From: CALOFP01 sp942492635
GTDB lineage: Bacteria; UBP6; UBA1177; CALOFP01
NCBI GenBank assembly: GCA_942492635.1
Contig: CALOFP010000003.1
Location: 1,240,001-1,304,000, forward strand
DNA length: 64,000 nucleotides
Direction of reading: 5' to 3'
Each line of letters begins with the position of its first letter. Position 1 is the first letter of the stretch. The notes beneath the pieces are model-generated. The model saw only the letters and a list, made by a program, of their open reading frames with translations. It did not search any database and was not told the origin of the DNA. This document shows, one piece after another, positions 1 to 9,323 of this stretch. Both the position numbers and the translations under genes were made by a program.

Positions 1-40
1 CAAAAAGACCATTTGTTTCATAAACATAGAAGGATCAAAA

Positions 41-544
41 ATGACTGAATCCGGAATAATGATTCCTCTGACAAATATTGAACAGGTTCTTCCCATACTT
101 GATAGAATCGCAATTTTCGGGGGCCTTTCGGAAAAGGAACTTGCGGTTGTTTTCAGGAAATTGAAACTGGCGGACTACGGTAAGGGAGATGTTGTTTTTT
201 CTCCCGGAGAGACTCCCAGAAATATCTATATTGTCAAAGACGGCGCGATAAAACTGGTCGCAACAGTTAATGAAACCAACCTGGAGCTTATGATGTTTAC
301 CGAAGGCCACTGTTTCGGAGAAACGGCAGTGATCGGGATTCAACCCCATTCTGCCTCGGCTGTGGCTGCAGAACCTTCCGAGCTGATAGTTCTTTCAAGG
401 GAAGCACTTATCGAACTTCACCGGGACGAACCTCAGATATTTACGAAAATGATTTTAAATATTGCAAGAGAAGCGTGCAGAAGGCTCCACCAGACCGACG
501 AAATCCTTCTGCACTACTATCTTGAATCGATCAGAAAAGATTAA
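41..544 (+). CDS. Cyclic nucleotide-binding domain protein without DNA-binding domain
   Basis: A 167-residue protein made almost entirely of one cNMP-binding (CRP/FNR-type) beta-roll, roughly residues 18-130, followed by a short helical tail. The stretches GDVVFSPGE, FGETAVIG and SASAVAAEP are typical of the fold. The helix-turn-helix of CRP/FNR regulators is absent, so it is unlikely to bind DNA itself; it may be a small-ligand sensor or act through a partner. The start is supported by an AGGA-type ribosome binding site a few bases upstream. Its stop codon overlaps the stop of the convergent Mrp gene by 4 bp. The ligand cannot be told from sequence. Confidence 0.8.
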   Translation: MTESGIMIPLTNIEQVLPILDRIAIFGGLSEKELAVVFRKLKLADYGKGDVVFSPGETPRNIYIVKDGAIKLVATVNETNLELMMFTEGHCFGETAVIGIQPHSASAVAAEPSELIVLSREALIELHRDEPQIFTKMILNIAREACRRLHQTDEILLHYYLESIRKD

Positions 545-1356
545 TCGCCTATCTTTTCCATCACCTTACGACCGAACTCTTCGAAAGCCTTTCCGGCAGG
601 GGTTTTGGAGTAGAAGTAGACAAGGGATTTGCCCTCGTCGCAGGAACGACCCACGCATGGATCTATCGGAATTTCACCGAGCTTCTCAACATTGAAGTCG
701 GAAAACATCTTGTCGACATCTCCGTGAGGGAAGATCTCATATCTCTTATCGCAGTCGGGGCAGACGAAGTGGCTCATGTTTATGACCACACCGAGAATGT
801 TTAGGCCGATACGATTGCAGAAGGATAGGGATTTTCTAACGTCTAGAATACTCACGTTCTGCGGTGAGGATACGACAACCGCATCGGTTCCAGCTCCGAG
901 AAACTGAGCAACGGTCATCGGCTCGTCACCCGTTCCCGGAGGGCAGTCGACGACAAGGTAATCAAGTTCTCCCCACTCGACATCCTTGAGGAACTGCTTG
1001 ATGAGACTTATCTTCATCGGTCCCCTCCAGATAACGGCATCATCCTGGGAGGGAAGAAGGAATCCGATCGAAACAACCTTAAGGTTTTCGCTTACCGAAA
1101 CAGGACGAAGTCGCTCGGCCTCGTTGGCGGCAAGCTGTCCCTCCTCGATTCCCATCATCCTTGGAATACTGGGGCCGTGAATATCCACATCGAGAAGCCC
1201 CACCTTCTTTCCCTGAAGGGCAAGATATGTGGCGAGATTGGCGGAAACACTGCTCTTTCCGACACCTCCCTTTCCGCTCATTACGACAATACGGTGTTTT
1301 ACACCCTGAAGATTCTCCTGAATCGAATCGATCTCCTTCTGAAAATCAAAACTCAT
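541..1356 (-). CDS. mrp: Mrp/ApbC (NBP35) family Fe-S cluster carrier ATPase
   Basis: A cytoplasmic P-loop ATPase of the MinD/Mrp family that carries and transfers Fe-S clusters. The deviant Walker A GKGGVGKS lies at residues 28-35, and the bridging cluster-binding pair CPDC at residues 199-202, as in ApbC/NBP35 dimers. VDCPPGTGDEP is the Mrp-specific signature. The open frame extends upstream to 1392, but an AGGAGG site at 1363-1368 sits correctly spaced from the ATG at 1356, which I take as the start (271 aa). The N-terminal DUF59-like domain of some Mrp proteins is missing. The gene is convergent with the cNMP-binding gene and lies 165 bp downstream of the ExbB-like gene on the same strand. 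Confidence 0.92.
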   Translation of the reverse strand: MSFDFQKEIDSIQENLQGVKHRIVVMSGKGGVGKSSVSANLATYLALQGKKVGLLDVDIHGPSIPRMMGIEEGQLAANEAERLRPVSVSENLKVVSIGFLLPSQDDAVIWRGPMKISLIKQFLKDVEWGELDYLVVDCPPGTGDEPMTVAQFLGAGTDAVVVSSPQNVSILDVRKSLSFCNRIGLNILGVVINMSHFVCPDCDKRYEIFPHGDVDKMFSDFNVEKLGEIPIDPCVGRSCDEGKSLVYFYSKTPAGKAFEEFGRKVMEKIGD

Positions 1357-1521
1357 ATTACGCCTCCTGTTAAAAAATTTGAATGGGAGCAAAGGCTATC
1401 TTTCTCTGAGAAACTAACTGGAATTGTTATCTTTTCCACAAAAAACCGTTTTCGAAAACACCGTCTCGACATTTCCATCAAAATGAATCGTATGAAGTGG
1501 TGTCTTCGGAAACAGAATCAT

Positions 1522-2139
1522 CTAGTCCTCCCTAAAAAGGTCCCTGCTGACAATCATTGAAACAAGCGATTCCACAGCACCGACGCTTCTTTTGGATCGC
1601 CCTCTGCATATATTGAAAAAGATGATGGCCGGAATGGCCACACCAAGTCCCACCGCCGTTGCGATCAGCGCCTCGGAAATTCCCGCCATTACAACCTGCG
1701 GTCCGCCCTTCGAAGCGGCACCCAGATCCGCAAAGGATTTCATAATTCCGAGAACGGTTCCCAGAAGACCCACAAAGGGAGCATTGGAACCTACCGAACC
1801 CAGAAATGAACCGAAACGCTCCCAGCGTTTCCTCTCCACATTGAGCAGGGCGCGAACCCTCTCCCGAAACTGATCAGCACTGTTAACACTTTCGAGCCCC
1901 CGCAGGACCACAGTCGATTCAGAACGGGAACTCTCGATGAGAATCTTTTCTACCTCGGTCCTACTTTTAGCCGACCCAAGTTTTTCAAGAAGTTCCTCCT
2001 CGTTTTTAATGGTATTTCTGCGGAAATAGAAAAGCCTTTCGATAAAAAATCCCACAATCAGAATCGATATAAAAAGCAGTAGAAAAAGAATAACCCTGGC
2101 TGCATAAAAGGCAAAAAGTGAAATTTGAGATGTTATCAT
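1522..2139 (-). CDS. MotA/TolQ/ExbB proton channel family protein
   Basis: A 205-residue inner-membrane protein of the ExbB/TolQ family, whose members form the proton channel that powers TonB- or Tol-dependent outer-membrane processes. There is one membrane helix near the N terminus (about residues 7-30), a cytoplasmic loop of about 80 residues, and two further helices with the family signatures GLLGTVLGIMKSF and ALIATAVGLGVAIPA. A GGGAG ribosome binding site at about 2147-2152 selects the ATG at 2139 over the upstream one at 2163. No ExbD/TolR or TonB gene is next to it in this window, which is unusual because exbB and exbD are normally adjacent. Confidence 0.88.
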   Translation of the reverse strand: MITSQISLFAFYAARVILFLLLFISILIVGFFIERLFYFRRNTIKNEEELLEKLGSAKSRTEVEKILIESSRSESTVVLRGLESVNSADQFRERVRALLNVERKRWERFGSFLGSVGSNAPFVGLLGTVLGIMKSFADLGAASKGGPQVVMAGISEALIATAVGLGVAIPAIIFFNICRGRSKRSVGAVESLVSMIVSRDLFRED

Positions 2140-2163
2140 GGCATTACTCCCTAAAAAAACCAT

Positions 2164-2702
2164 ATGGTTGATAACACATTTTCCCCTTCGATAAAAGTTT
2201 TTTGGTCCTTTTTTTAAAACTCATTCGACCGGATAAAATACAGCAAAGAATTCTACAGTTATCTTGTGCGAATTTTTATAAAAAATTTGAACAGATTCCA
2301 ACGAATCGACAAGTATATTTATAATCATCTAGTCAAAGTCCTCGAAAAGCTGCAGAAAAAAGATACTCCTAAATTCTTAAAGAGATCACAAATGATAAAA
2401 TTTAATTGAGAAACTATAAGTGTAAGTAAACAGTACGATATTTTCATTGGTCCTGTCTACCTTCGCCTTTTCCATTGAAAACAGTATAAAACTAACATTT
2501 TAACGGAGTATCCCTCACAAAAACTTTTAAGATTTTATGGATTTCCATGCCGCTAGAAAAAAGTGGGAACAGCTTTAACTGCAGCTTTCCGCGCTACCCT
2601 AAACTGTTTTTTTTGAGTTGTAATGAATAATCAATACTATCAAATTTGTTACAAATTGACAAAATTTTTCCCTCTTTTCCTGCAATTCCCCTGTTTTTTG
2701 TA
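2164..2702. other. Intergenic region without recognisable genes
   Basis: About 540 AT-rich bases between the divergent ExbB-like and carboxypeptidase genes. I see no convincing ORF, RNA gene or repeat. It must hold the promoter of the minus-strand ExbB-like gene, but I could not pick out clear hexamers for it. Confidence 0.5.
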
Positions 2703-2731
2703 TTTGACATAGCATTATCACCTGATATAAT
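2703..2731 (+). promoter_or_regulatory. Consensus sigma-70 promoter of the carboxypeptidase gene
   Basis: TTGACA at 2703-2708 and TATAAT at 2726-2731 are both exact consensus hexamers with a 17-bp spacer. Transcription would begin near 2738, just before an AGAGGAGG ribosome binding site (2743-2750) and the ATG at 2756. Such an ideal, short arrangement predicts strong, largely constitutive expression. Confidence 0.85.
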
Positions 2732-2755
2732 TTTTTAAACTCAGAGGAGGCTACA

Positions 2756-4339
2756 ATGAAAAAGCTTATTATTTTCCTTAGCTTGTCACTAACAAGCATC
2801 TTTCTTTTTTCAGCCGAACATCTTCTTTTCGACATAAGGATAGAAGAGAAAAGTGAGGCGTTCCGCTCCCATTTCGACCAGCTGGACGTATGGTCCTACT
2901 GGGTGGACGATGAAGGATTCGATCACTATCGAGTTTATGCAACTCCCGAAAGAATTGAAGCATTCAGATCAATGCCAGTCTACATTGAGCCGTTAACAGA
3001 ACCGGACACTAGATCTTTCGACCCCACGGGCACGGAAGCGTACCACACCCTTGACGACGCGGAATTCTATATTAAAGAGCTGGCCAACGACCATATCGGT
3101 CTTGCAAAAATCTTCAATGTAGGAAAATCCTACGAGGACAGGGAGATAATGGCTCTCAAGATCAGTAACTCTCCTGAAGAAAACGCACCTGACAAGACTG
3201 AATCCCTTTTCATCGGAATGCATCACTCAAGAGAATGGATATCCGTTGAAGTTACTCTTCACTTGGCCCGGTTTCTTCTTGAAAACTATGAGACAAATGA
3301 GAGAGTCCGCAACATAGTCGACCAGTCTGAAATATGGATTATTCCGGTACTGAATCCGGACGGCTACAAGTACAGCTGGGATAGAGAACGGTTCTGGAGA
3401 AAAAACCGCAGAAAAAATTACGACAACACATATGGAGTGGACCTGAACCGAAACTACGACTTCCACTGGGGAGAGGCCGGAACAAGTAAGAACACGAGAG
3501 ACGATACATACTGCGGTACAGAGCCTTTTTCCGAGCTGGAAACCCAGACGATAAGGGATCTTGTGGGAGATGTAAGAGAGGACAAGCAGCCGAAAAACAA
3601 CTGGATAGACTGCTTTGACGGAGGAATCAGCTACCACAGTTTCTCCCAGCTGATACTCTACCCCTACGGGCACTCAACCGACAAGACTCCGCACCACGAG
3701 CTGCTTCACACTATCGCAAGCAGAATGGCCGAAATCATAGAGAGTGAAACAGGCAATGTCTACGAAGCCAAGCAGGCAAGCGGCCTCTATCCCGCCTCAG
3801 GCGGCACCGACGACTGGTTCTATGAAGCTACCGGCGGCAATACGTTCTTCACATTCGAACTTCCGCCGGATGGCAGCAACCACAACGGATTCGATCTTCC
3901 TGCCGAAGCGATTGAAGATACGGTAAGGGAAAATATCCCCGCGGCACTCTACTACCTCGAGTACCTGATCTCCAAAAAGACCGATATCGATATAGACAGC
4001 GACAACGACGGAGTAAACGACTACTACGACAACTGTCCCAACGTATCCAACAACGACCAGAAGGACAGTGACAACGACGGAAAAGGGGACAAATGTGACC
4101 CGGGAGATGATACGGGAGACGACAACAACGGCGATGACACCGATGAAGATCCGAACGATGATAAAACTTCGGATGAGGACAAGGATTCCGGAGAGGATTC
4201 GAATACCGATACAGGATCAGGCGATGGAGAGACTTCAGATAAAGATCCCCAGAGCGGAACCGGAGACGAAAATCAAGATAAAACCGATCCGACCAGCAAC
4301 CTGAAAAGAAACGACGGCTGCTCACTAACCATCATCTGA
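2756..4339 (+). CDS. Secreted M14 zinc carboxypeptidase with thrombospondin type-3 region
   Basis: A 527-residue exported metallocarboxypeptidase of family M14 (carboxypeptidase A/T-like), predicted to trim C-terminal residues from peptides outside the cell. A signal peptide covers about residues 1-20. Zinc ligands are H157 and E160 (HSRE) and H294 (in SYHSFSQ); the catalytic glutamate is E368 (TFELPP). LNPDGY and DLNRNYDFHWG are family substrate-pocket motifs. After the catalytic domain comes a calcium-binding thrombospondin type-3 segment (DSDNDGVNDYYDNCP, then DSDNDGKGDKCDP), a very acidic tail of about 90 residues, and a short C terminus NDGCSLTII with no membrane anchor. It is monocistronic with its own strong promoter. 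Confidence in family is high; substrate preference is not evident. Confidence 0.93.
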   Translation: MKKLIIFLSLSLTSIFLFSAEHLLFDIRIEEKSEAFRSHFDQLDVWSYWVDDEGFDHYRVYATPERIEAFRSMPVYIEPLTEPDTRSFDPTGTEAYHTLDDAEFYIKELANDHIGLAKIFNVGKSYEDREIMALKISNSPEENAPDKTESLFIGMHHSREWISVEVTLHLARFLLENYETNERVRNIVDQSEIWIIPVLNPDGYKYSWDRERFWRKNRRKNYDNTYGVDLNRNYDFHWGEAGTSKNTRDDTYCGTEPFSELETQTIRDLVGDVREDKQPKNNWIDCFDGGISYHSFSQLILYPYGHSTDKTPHHELLHTIASRMAEIIESETGNVYEAKQASGLYPASGGTDDWFYEATGGNTFFTFELPPDGSNHNGFDLPAEAIEDTVRENIPAALYYLEYLISKKTDIDIDSDNDGVNDYYDNCPNVSNNDQKDSDNDGKGDKCDPGDDTGDDNNGDDTDEDPNDDKTSDEDKDSGEDSNTDTGSGDGETSDKDPQSGTGDENQDKTDPTSNLKRNDGCSLTII

Positions 4340-4492
4340 GACATTTCGGGACACAAAAATCCTATTATATTTTCATTTACTTTTTATGGACACGCGTTGC
4401 TTTGCCCATCCTACGGTTCGACAATCGATTCGGGGTAAGGTCGCCGTTTTTCAACTTTTCATCATTCAAAACGAAGACCCCCAATCTGAAAA

Positions 4493-6607
4493 TCATACTT
4501 TTTTAAAGAAATCGACAACCTGGTTTTTACTTTCGAATCCCATGAACTCCTCTATTCTTTCAGGTTCGCAGAAGAAGGAGGCTATCTGGGCGAGCACCTG
4601 GAGATGCGGATCGTTTTCATGAGTTGAAGAGACGACGAGAAAGATTAGTTGAGCCGGTTTTCCATCAAGCGAATCGAAATCCACCCCCTTTTTCGATATT
4701 CCTACAGCCACCTGAACCATCTCCACGCCCTCGCTTCTGGCATGGGGAATGGCAATTCCGTGCTGCATACCGGTGGAGAGAACCCGCTCCCTCTCCATGA
4801 CATCAAAAAGCACCATGTTCTTGTCTATCAGTCGTCCTGAAACGGAAAGCATCGCCACAAGCTCCTCGACAACACCCTCTTTCGTCGTTGCGGAGAGCTC
4901 CATGGAAATGAGGGAATGATTCAGCAGCTGAGCAACATCGCTGCTTCGCCTGTACTCCATGGCGTGATCGAGATGGCATCTAAGATCCTTGGGTTTCTCG
5001 CTGCTAAGTTTTTCCATCAGGTAGTGAAGTTTGAGGAAAGATTCGTTAACCAGCGTTCGTACGAAGAGAATTTCGTCTCTCCTGCATCTGATAACGATCT
5101 CCTTCTTCATCGCAAACATGGTGACACCGGTGTCGTCCTTTCTTATCTGGTAAACCCCGGCATCAAGAACCATCCGGTTGATATAGAAACCCTCGTTGCG
5201 AAAGTAGCGGGTAATCGTATTTACCAACAGTTCCGTATATTCGGTATCGGGAAGATCAAAAGTGAGCGAGACCTTTTTCTCCTCCTCAGTCTCCTTTCTT
5301 GTCCCCTTCTCCCGTCTTTTCAGGACACGGTTGAGGAAAAAAGGTGCAGGAAGCGTCGTAAAAAGAGTCATTACGATGGAGATACCGAAAATCTTCTCAT
5401 CCAGCACTCCCCGTCCCAGACCGATACCGGCTACAATCAGTGCCACCTCACCGCGTGGAACCATGCCTAGCCCAACTCTCATGGCTCCAAGCCTGTTGAA
5501 ATTGAGAAAAAGTGCAGGAATTCCGCAACCGAGGAATTTCGCTGCAAATGCTCCGAGTGAATAGACAAGTCCCACCATAATGGTCTCATATGAAAAGAGA
5601 ACGTTGACATCCACAAGCATACCCATAACCGCGAAAAAGACCGGAACGAGAAGCGCCTGGACAGGATGAATCGTCTCCTGGATAACAAAACTGATATCGG
5701 TTTTCGAAAGAGCAAGACCCGCAACGTAGGCACCTACAATCATTGCCAGTCCCGCCTTTTCAAAAAGTCCGGCGGAAAAAAGTGCAAAAGCGAAGGCAAG
5801 AGCCGTAAAAGTGTAACGCCCACCGAAAATCTTGAGAAATCTTCCGATATGGTGACTGAAAAGAATCCCCGCCGCCGTCGCGAAAACCCAAACACCTACG
5901 GCCTTGAGGCTGACTATCCCTATATGGCTCCAGTCCACACCATCGGCGTGGGGAACTGCTGAAATAGCGACGATAACGGCAAGAAGAATAATTCCAAGCA
6001 CATCGTCGATAACCGCAGCCGACAGAATAGTGACACCTTCCGGAGAATCCATGCTTCTTCTTTCCGAAAGAATCCGGGCAGTAATTCCGACCGAGGTAGC
6101 CGTGCTCACGACCCCCATGAAGAGCGATGCCGGATGCATGAAGGCGTAACCCAGCATGAAATGAGCGGTAAGAGTACCGAAAAGAAAAGAGAAGATGATT
6201 CCGCTGATTCCGACAATGGAACCTGCGAAAGCGTAACGCAGAAACTGCTCGATATCCGTCTCCAACCCAGCGAGAAAGAGAAGGAGAATGGAAGCGACAG
6301 TCGAAAAAGCGTAGAGCTCGCCCGAAACAGGAAAAAGAGAACCGGTAGCGGAGAAAAGACCGGCCTCAAAACCGGGAATGGGAAAAGAACCCAGAAGATG
6401 TGGGCCGATAACAATTCCCATCATCAGTTCACCGAGAACCGAAGGAAAACCCGCCTTTTCAAAAAGAATTCCTCCCGATCTCGCGGCGAAGAGAATCACA
6501 CCGAGCTGAAAAACGAGCGTCGTGACAACCTCGACCCTATCCCCTCCTCCCGACGCAAAAATGACAAGGGGGAGCAGAAGGAAAAAAAGAAAACAAACTT
6601 TTCGCAT
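4493..6607 (-). CDS. Kef-type cation:proton antiporter with C-terminal PTS EIIA domain (copy 1)
   Basis: A 701-residue integral membrane protein. It has an N-terminal signal-like helix (MRKVCFLFFLLLPLV), then a CPA2 (Kef/Na+/H+ exchanger) domain of about 12 helices, a roughly 150-residue cytoplasmic linker, and a C-terminal fructose/nitrogen-type PTS EIIA domain with the phospho-acceptor His622 in GIAIPHAR. Motifs such as FLAGLETDIEQF and PRGEVALIVAGIGLG are typical CPA2 elements. The EIIA domain suggests regulation of ion exchange by phosphorylation from a PTS chain, which is an inference. The ATG at 6607 is preferred because of an AGAGG site upstream and because it gives exactly the length of the divergent paralogue. 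Confidence 0.9.
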   Translation of the reverse strand: MRKVCFLFFLLLPLVIFASGGGDRVEVVTTLVFQLGVILFAARSGGILFEKAGFPSVLGELMMGIVIGPHLLGSFPIPGFEAGLFSATGSLFPVSGELYAFSTVASILLLFLAGLETDIEQFLRYAFAGSIVGISGIIFSFLFGTLTAHFMLGYAFMHPASLFMGVVSTATSVGITARILSERRSMDSPEGVTILSAAVIDDVLGIILLAVIVAISAVPHADGVDWSHIGIVSLKAVGVWVFATAAGILFSHHIGRFLKIFGGRYTFTALAFAFALFSAGLFEKAGLAMIVGAYVAGLALSKTDISFVIQETIHPVQALLVPVFFAVMGMLVDVNVLFSYETIMVGLVYSLGAFAAKFLGCGIPALFLNFNRLGAMRVGLGMVPRGEVALIVAGIGLGRGVLDEKIFGISIVMTLFTTLPAPFFLNRVLKRREKGTRKETEEEKKVSLTFDLPDTEYTELLVNTITRYFRNEGFYINRMVLDAGVYQIRKDDTGVTMFAMKKEIVIRCRRDEILFVRTLVNESFLKLHYLMEKLSSEKPKDLRCHLDHAMEYRRSSDVAQLLNHSLISMELSATTKEGVVEELVAMLSVSGRLIDKNMVLFDVMERERVLSTGMQHGIAIPHARSEGVEMVQVAVGISKKGVDFDSLDGKPAQLIFLVVSSTHENDPHLQVLAQIASFFCEPERIEEFMGFESKNQVVDFFKKV

Positions 6608-6932
6608 ATAAACCAACCTCTGTAGTAAAATCAACTCCATTGTAAAATTCATTTTCCGATTAGTCAAAGAAAGTGAAGATATCACGGCATAAAAATGCGG
6701 AAAATGAACTCACCTATCCAACATAACACCGAAACATGTTGAGTCTGTCACTCATTTTCTGCATATTCTTAAAAAAGGAGAATCGAGATAGAAAAGAATT
6801 GGCCAGTGAGAACGTTTCATCAGGTCTGTTTGCCATGATACTTCAATCCCTGTCTAATTAGCATGAGTTATTCGACGGAATAATAAGAGAGCTGCTATAC
6901 TTAATCTACTGCAACAAATTCGGAAATCGATC
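6608..6932. other. Divergent promoter region between the antiporter paralogues
   Basis: About 325 AT-rich bases separating the two divergently transcribed antiporter genes. It should hold both promoters. I see only weak candidate hexamers and no strong inverted repeat that would mark a shared operator. Confidence 0.4.
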
Positions 6933-9038
6933 ATGAAAAAACAGATTTCTTGCCTGATACCCCTCTTTTCACTTCCGCTTCTCGCATCGGCTGGAGGTGA
7001 GATGACCGAACGAATGACGCTGCTCGTTTTCCAGCTTTTCGTCATCATCTTCGCCGCCAGAGGAGGTGAATTCCTGGCAGAGAAAATCGGTCTTCCTTCG
7101 GTTCTGGGCCAGCTTTCGGCGGGAATAATAATCGGCCCGTCCATTCTCGGGTCACTATCATTTCCGGGGCTCCAGGGAGGACTTTTCGCCCATCCCGAGA
7201 CGGGCGCCATCTCACCGGAACTTTTCGGGATTGCCACTCTTGCATCCATACTTCTTCTCTTCTCGGCGGGACTTGAAACCGACCTGAAACTTTTCAAGCG
7301 GTACGCAATTCCTGGAACTGTGGTGGGACTGGGAGGTCTTATAGTCTCCTTTTTCATCGGAGCGACGGTGCCCATCCTCATTTTCGGCTACTCATTCATG
7401 GATCCCCGGGCGCTTTTTCCCGGAGTAATCGCAACCGCGACTTCCATTGGAGTCACCGCAAAAATCCTCAGCCGCAGAAGAAGTATGGATTCGCCGGAAG
7501 GAGTTACCATCCTCGCCGGAGCAGTTGTGGACGACGTTCTGGGAGTGATCGCCCTTGCAGTTGTAATCGGAATCGCCGCCCACGGCGGAGACGTGGGATG
7601 GGGAACCGTCGGCCTGATCGCCCTAAAGACCATCGGAATCTGGCTTGTTTTGACCGTAATCGGAGTAGTGCTCTCTCCCAGATTGAGCAGACTGATGCGA
7701 CGTGAGCCCAGCCGCCAGACAATCACCGTTCTCGCACTCGGTTTCGCTCTTTTCATGGGAGGAATTTTCGAGAAAGCGGGGCTCGCCATGATCGTCGGAG
7801 CCTACGTGATGGGACTCGGCTTTTCAAATACCGACCTCAACTACGTAATCCAGGAGAATCTCCATCCCCTGGAACGATTTTTTGTACCCATCTTCTTCAC
7901 CGTAATGGGAATTCAGATAGATCTTTCTGCATTCGCCGCTCCCGAAGTACTGATTTTCGGCCTGCTCTACTCCGCCGGAGCCGTTTTATCCAAAGTTGTC
8001 GGATGCGGAATTCCCGCCCTTTTTCTCGGATTCAACCGGCTGGGATCGCTCAGGATCGGGCTGGGAATGGCACCGAGATCGGAAGTGGCGCTTATCGTCG
8101 CAGGACTCGGATTTTCCCTTGGAGTTCTGGACGAAAAACTTTTCGGAGCGGCGGTAATGATGCCGTTCTTCTCAATAATTTCCGTTACACCGATCCTCAA
8201 TCACCTCTTGAAAAAGCGGGAAAGCGGAATCCGGAAGGAAAAGCAAGAGGAGGAGAGCGTCGTGACCGAGTTTGATTTTCCCTCCGAAGTTCACACCCGT
8301 TTTCTCATCTCCTACATCGAAGATTATTTCGTAAAGGAAGGCTTTTTCATAAACCGGCTCAAACTTGACATGATCGTCTACCAGATACGGAAAGATGAAA
8401 TTTTCATCACACTCTTCTACCAACCCGGAAGAATAGTTTTCAAAAGTTCCGAAGAGGATGTTGATTTCGTCAACACTCTCGTCTACGAATCTTTCCTAAA
8501 GCTTAAAGACACAGTTGAACATCTCCAATTTCTCAAAAAACCCAAGGAGATGGCCGAAAAACTGGTTACCGGAAAAAGAAGAAGAAAAAGCGACATAGCC
8601 AAACTGATGACCCCCGATTGCATCGCGATGGATCTTAAAAGCGATACGAAAGAAGGCGCGATAATGGAGCTCGTGGAGCTGCTCGCAAAACACGACAGAG
8701 TAGCGGATCCCGTAAAGATACTGGACGAAGTGATGGCCCGCGAAAAAGTGATGTCGACAGGCATGCAGAACGGAATAGCAGTACCCCATGCAAGAACCGA
8801 AGGCGTAAATCACATAGAAATTTCAATCGGATTCAAAAGAGAAGGATTGGATTTCGATTCAATCGACGGACTTCCCACAAACATCATCGTGCTCATCGTA
8901 TCGAGCGTCCACGAAAACGACCCTCACATCCAGATACTCTCCGCAATAGCCTCATCCCTCTACCTGCAGGAAGCGAGAGAAAATCTACTCGCGTGCAAAA
9001 CCCCTCAGGAAGTGTGGAGCTTTTTTAATGTCAGGTAG
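6933..9038 (+). CDS. Kef-type cation:proton antiporter with C-terminal PTS EIIA domain (copy 2)
   Basis: A 701-residue paralogue of the divergent gene, with the same length and domain order: signal-like N terminus (MKKQISCLIPLFSLPLL), CPA2 antiporter domain, cytoplasmic linker, and EIIA domain with phospho-acceptor His619 in GIAVPHAR. Shared blocks include SADPEGVTILS-like motifs (here SMDSPEGVTILAGAVVDDVLG), FEKAGLAMIVGAYV and VVSSVHENDPH. It likely exchanges Na+ or K+ for protons at the inner membrane under PTS control; the ion cannot be assigned. The ribosome binding site is weak (CGGAAA). The head-to-head arrangement suggests a gene duplication with inversion. Confidence 0.9.
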   Translation: MKKQISCLIPLFSLPLLASAGGEMTERMTLLVFQLFVIIFAARGGEFLAEKIGLPSVLGQLSAGIIIGPSILGSLSFPGLQGGLFAHPETGAISPELFGIATLASILLLFSAGLETDLKLFKRYAIPGTVVGLGGLIVSFFIGATVPILIFGYSFMDPRALFPGVIATATSIGVTAKILSRRRSMDSPEGVTILAGAVVDDVLGVIALAVVIGIAAHGGDVGWGTVGLIALKTIGIWLVLTVIGVVLSPRLSRLMRREPSRQTITVLALGFALFMGGIFEKAGLAMIVGAYVMGLGFSNTDLNYVIQENLHPLERFFVPIFFTVMGIQIDLSAFAAPEVLIFGLLYSAGAVLSKVVGCGIPALFLGFNRLGSLRIGLGMAPRSEVALIVAGLGFSLGVLDEKLFGAAVMMPFFSIISVTPILNHLLKKRESGIRKEKQEEESVVTEFDFPSEVHTRFLISYIEDYFVKEGFFINRLKLDMIVYQIRKDEIFITLFYQPGRIVFKSSEEDVDFVNTLVYESFLKLKDTVEHLQFLKKPKEMAEKLVTGKRRRKSDIAKLMTPDCIAMDLKSDTKEGAIMELVELLAKHDRVADPVKILDEVMAREKVMSTGMQNGIAVPHARTEGVNHIEISIGFKREGLDFDSIDGLPTNIIVLIVSSVHENDPHIQILSAIASSLYLQEARENLLACKTPQEVWSFFNVR

Positions 9039-9083
9039 AGGCAGCGGAGCTGCAGAACGGCTATCCGGGCAAGCCTTGTGAAC

Positions 9084-9100
9084 GCCTGCCGGAGGCAGGC
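9084..9100. repeat. Short perfect hairpin (REP-like) in a convergent gap
   Basis: GCCTGCC (9084-9090), a 3-base loop, and GGCAGGC (9094-9100) form a 7-bp GC-only stem; CAAGCCT and AGGCTTG (9070-9076/9097-9103) offer an alternative pairing. There is no T-run, so it is not a classical intrinsic terminator. It lies between the converging antiporter and recG genes, where REP-type elements often sit. Confidence 0.45.
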
Positions 9101-9323
9101 TTGTGAAAATGCGATAAAACTTTATGTACTTTTGCCCCGAACGGCGTTTCGTTGAAATGCCCGGCATTTACTAAAGAACAAGGGTTGAAGCGGTTGTGTT
9201 TATGCTCCTTTTTGTCGATCCGACGGGCCTCTACAATTCTATGCAAATAGAAACGGTTACTGATTTTTACAATGTATGCGGAGGTCCATAAGATTTAAGA
9301 TTTCGATAATTTTATTCTGGTTT

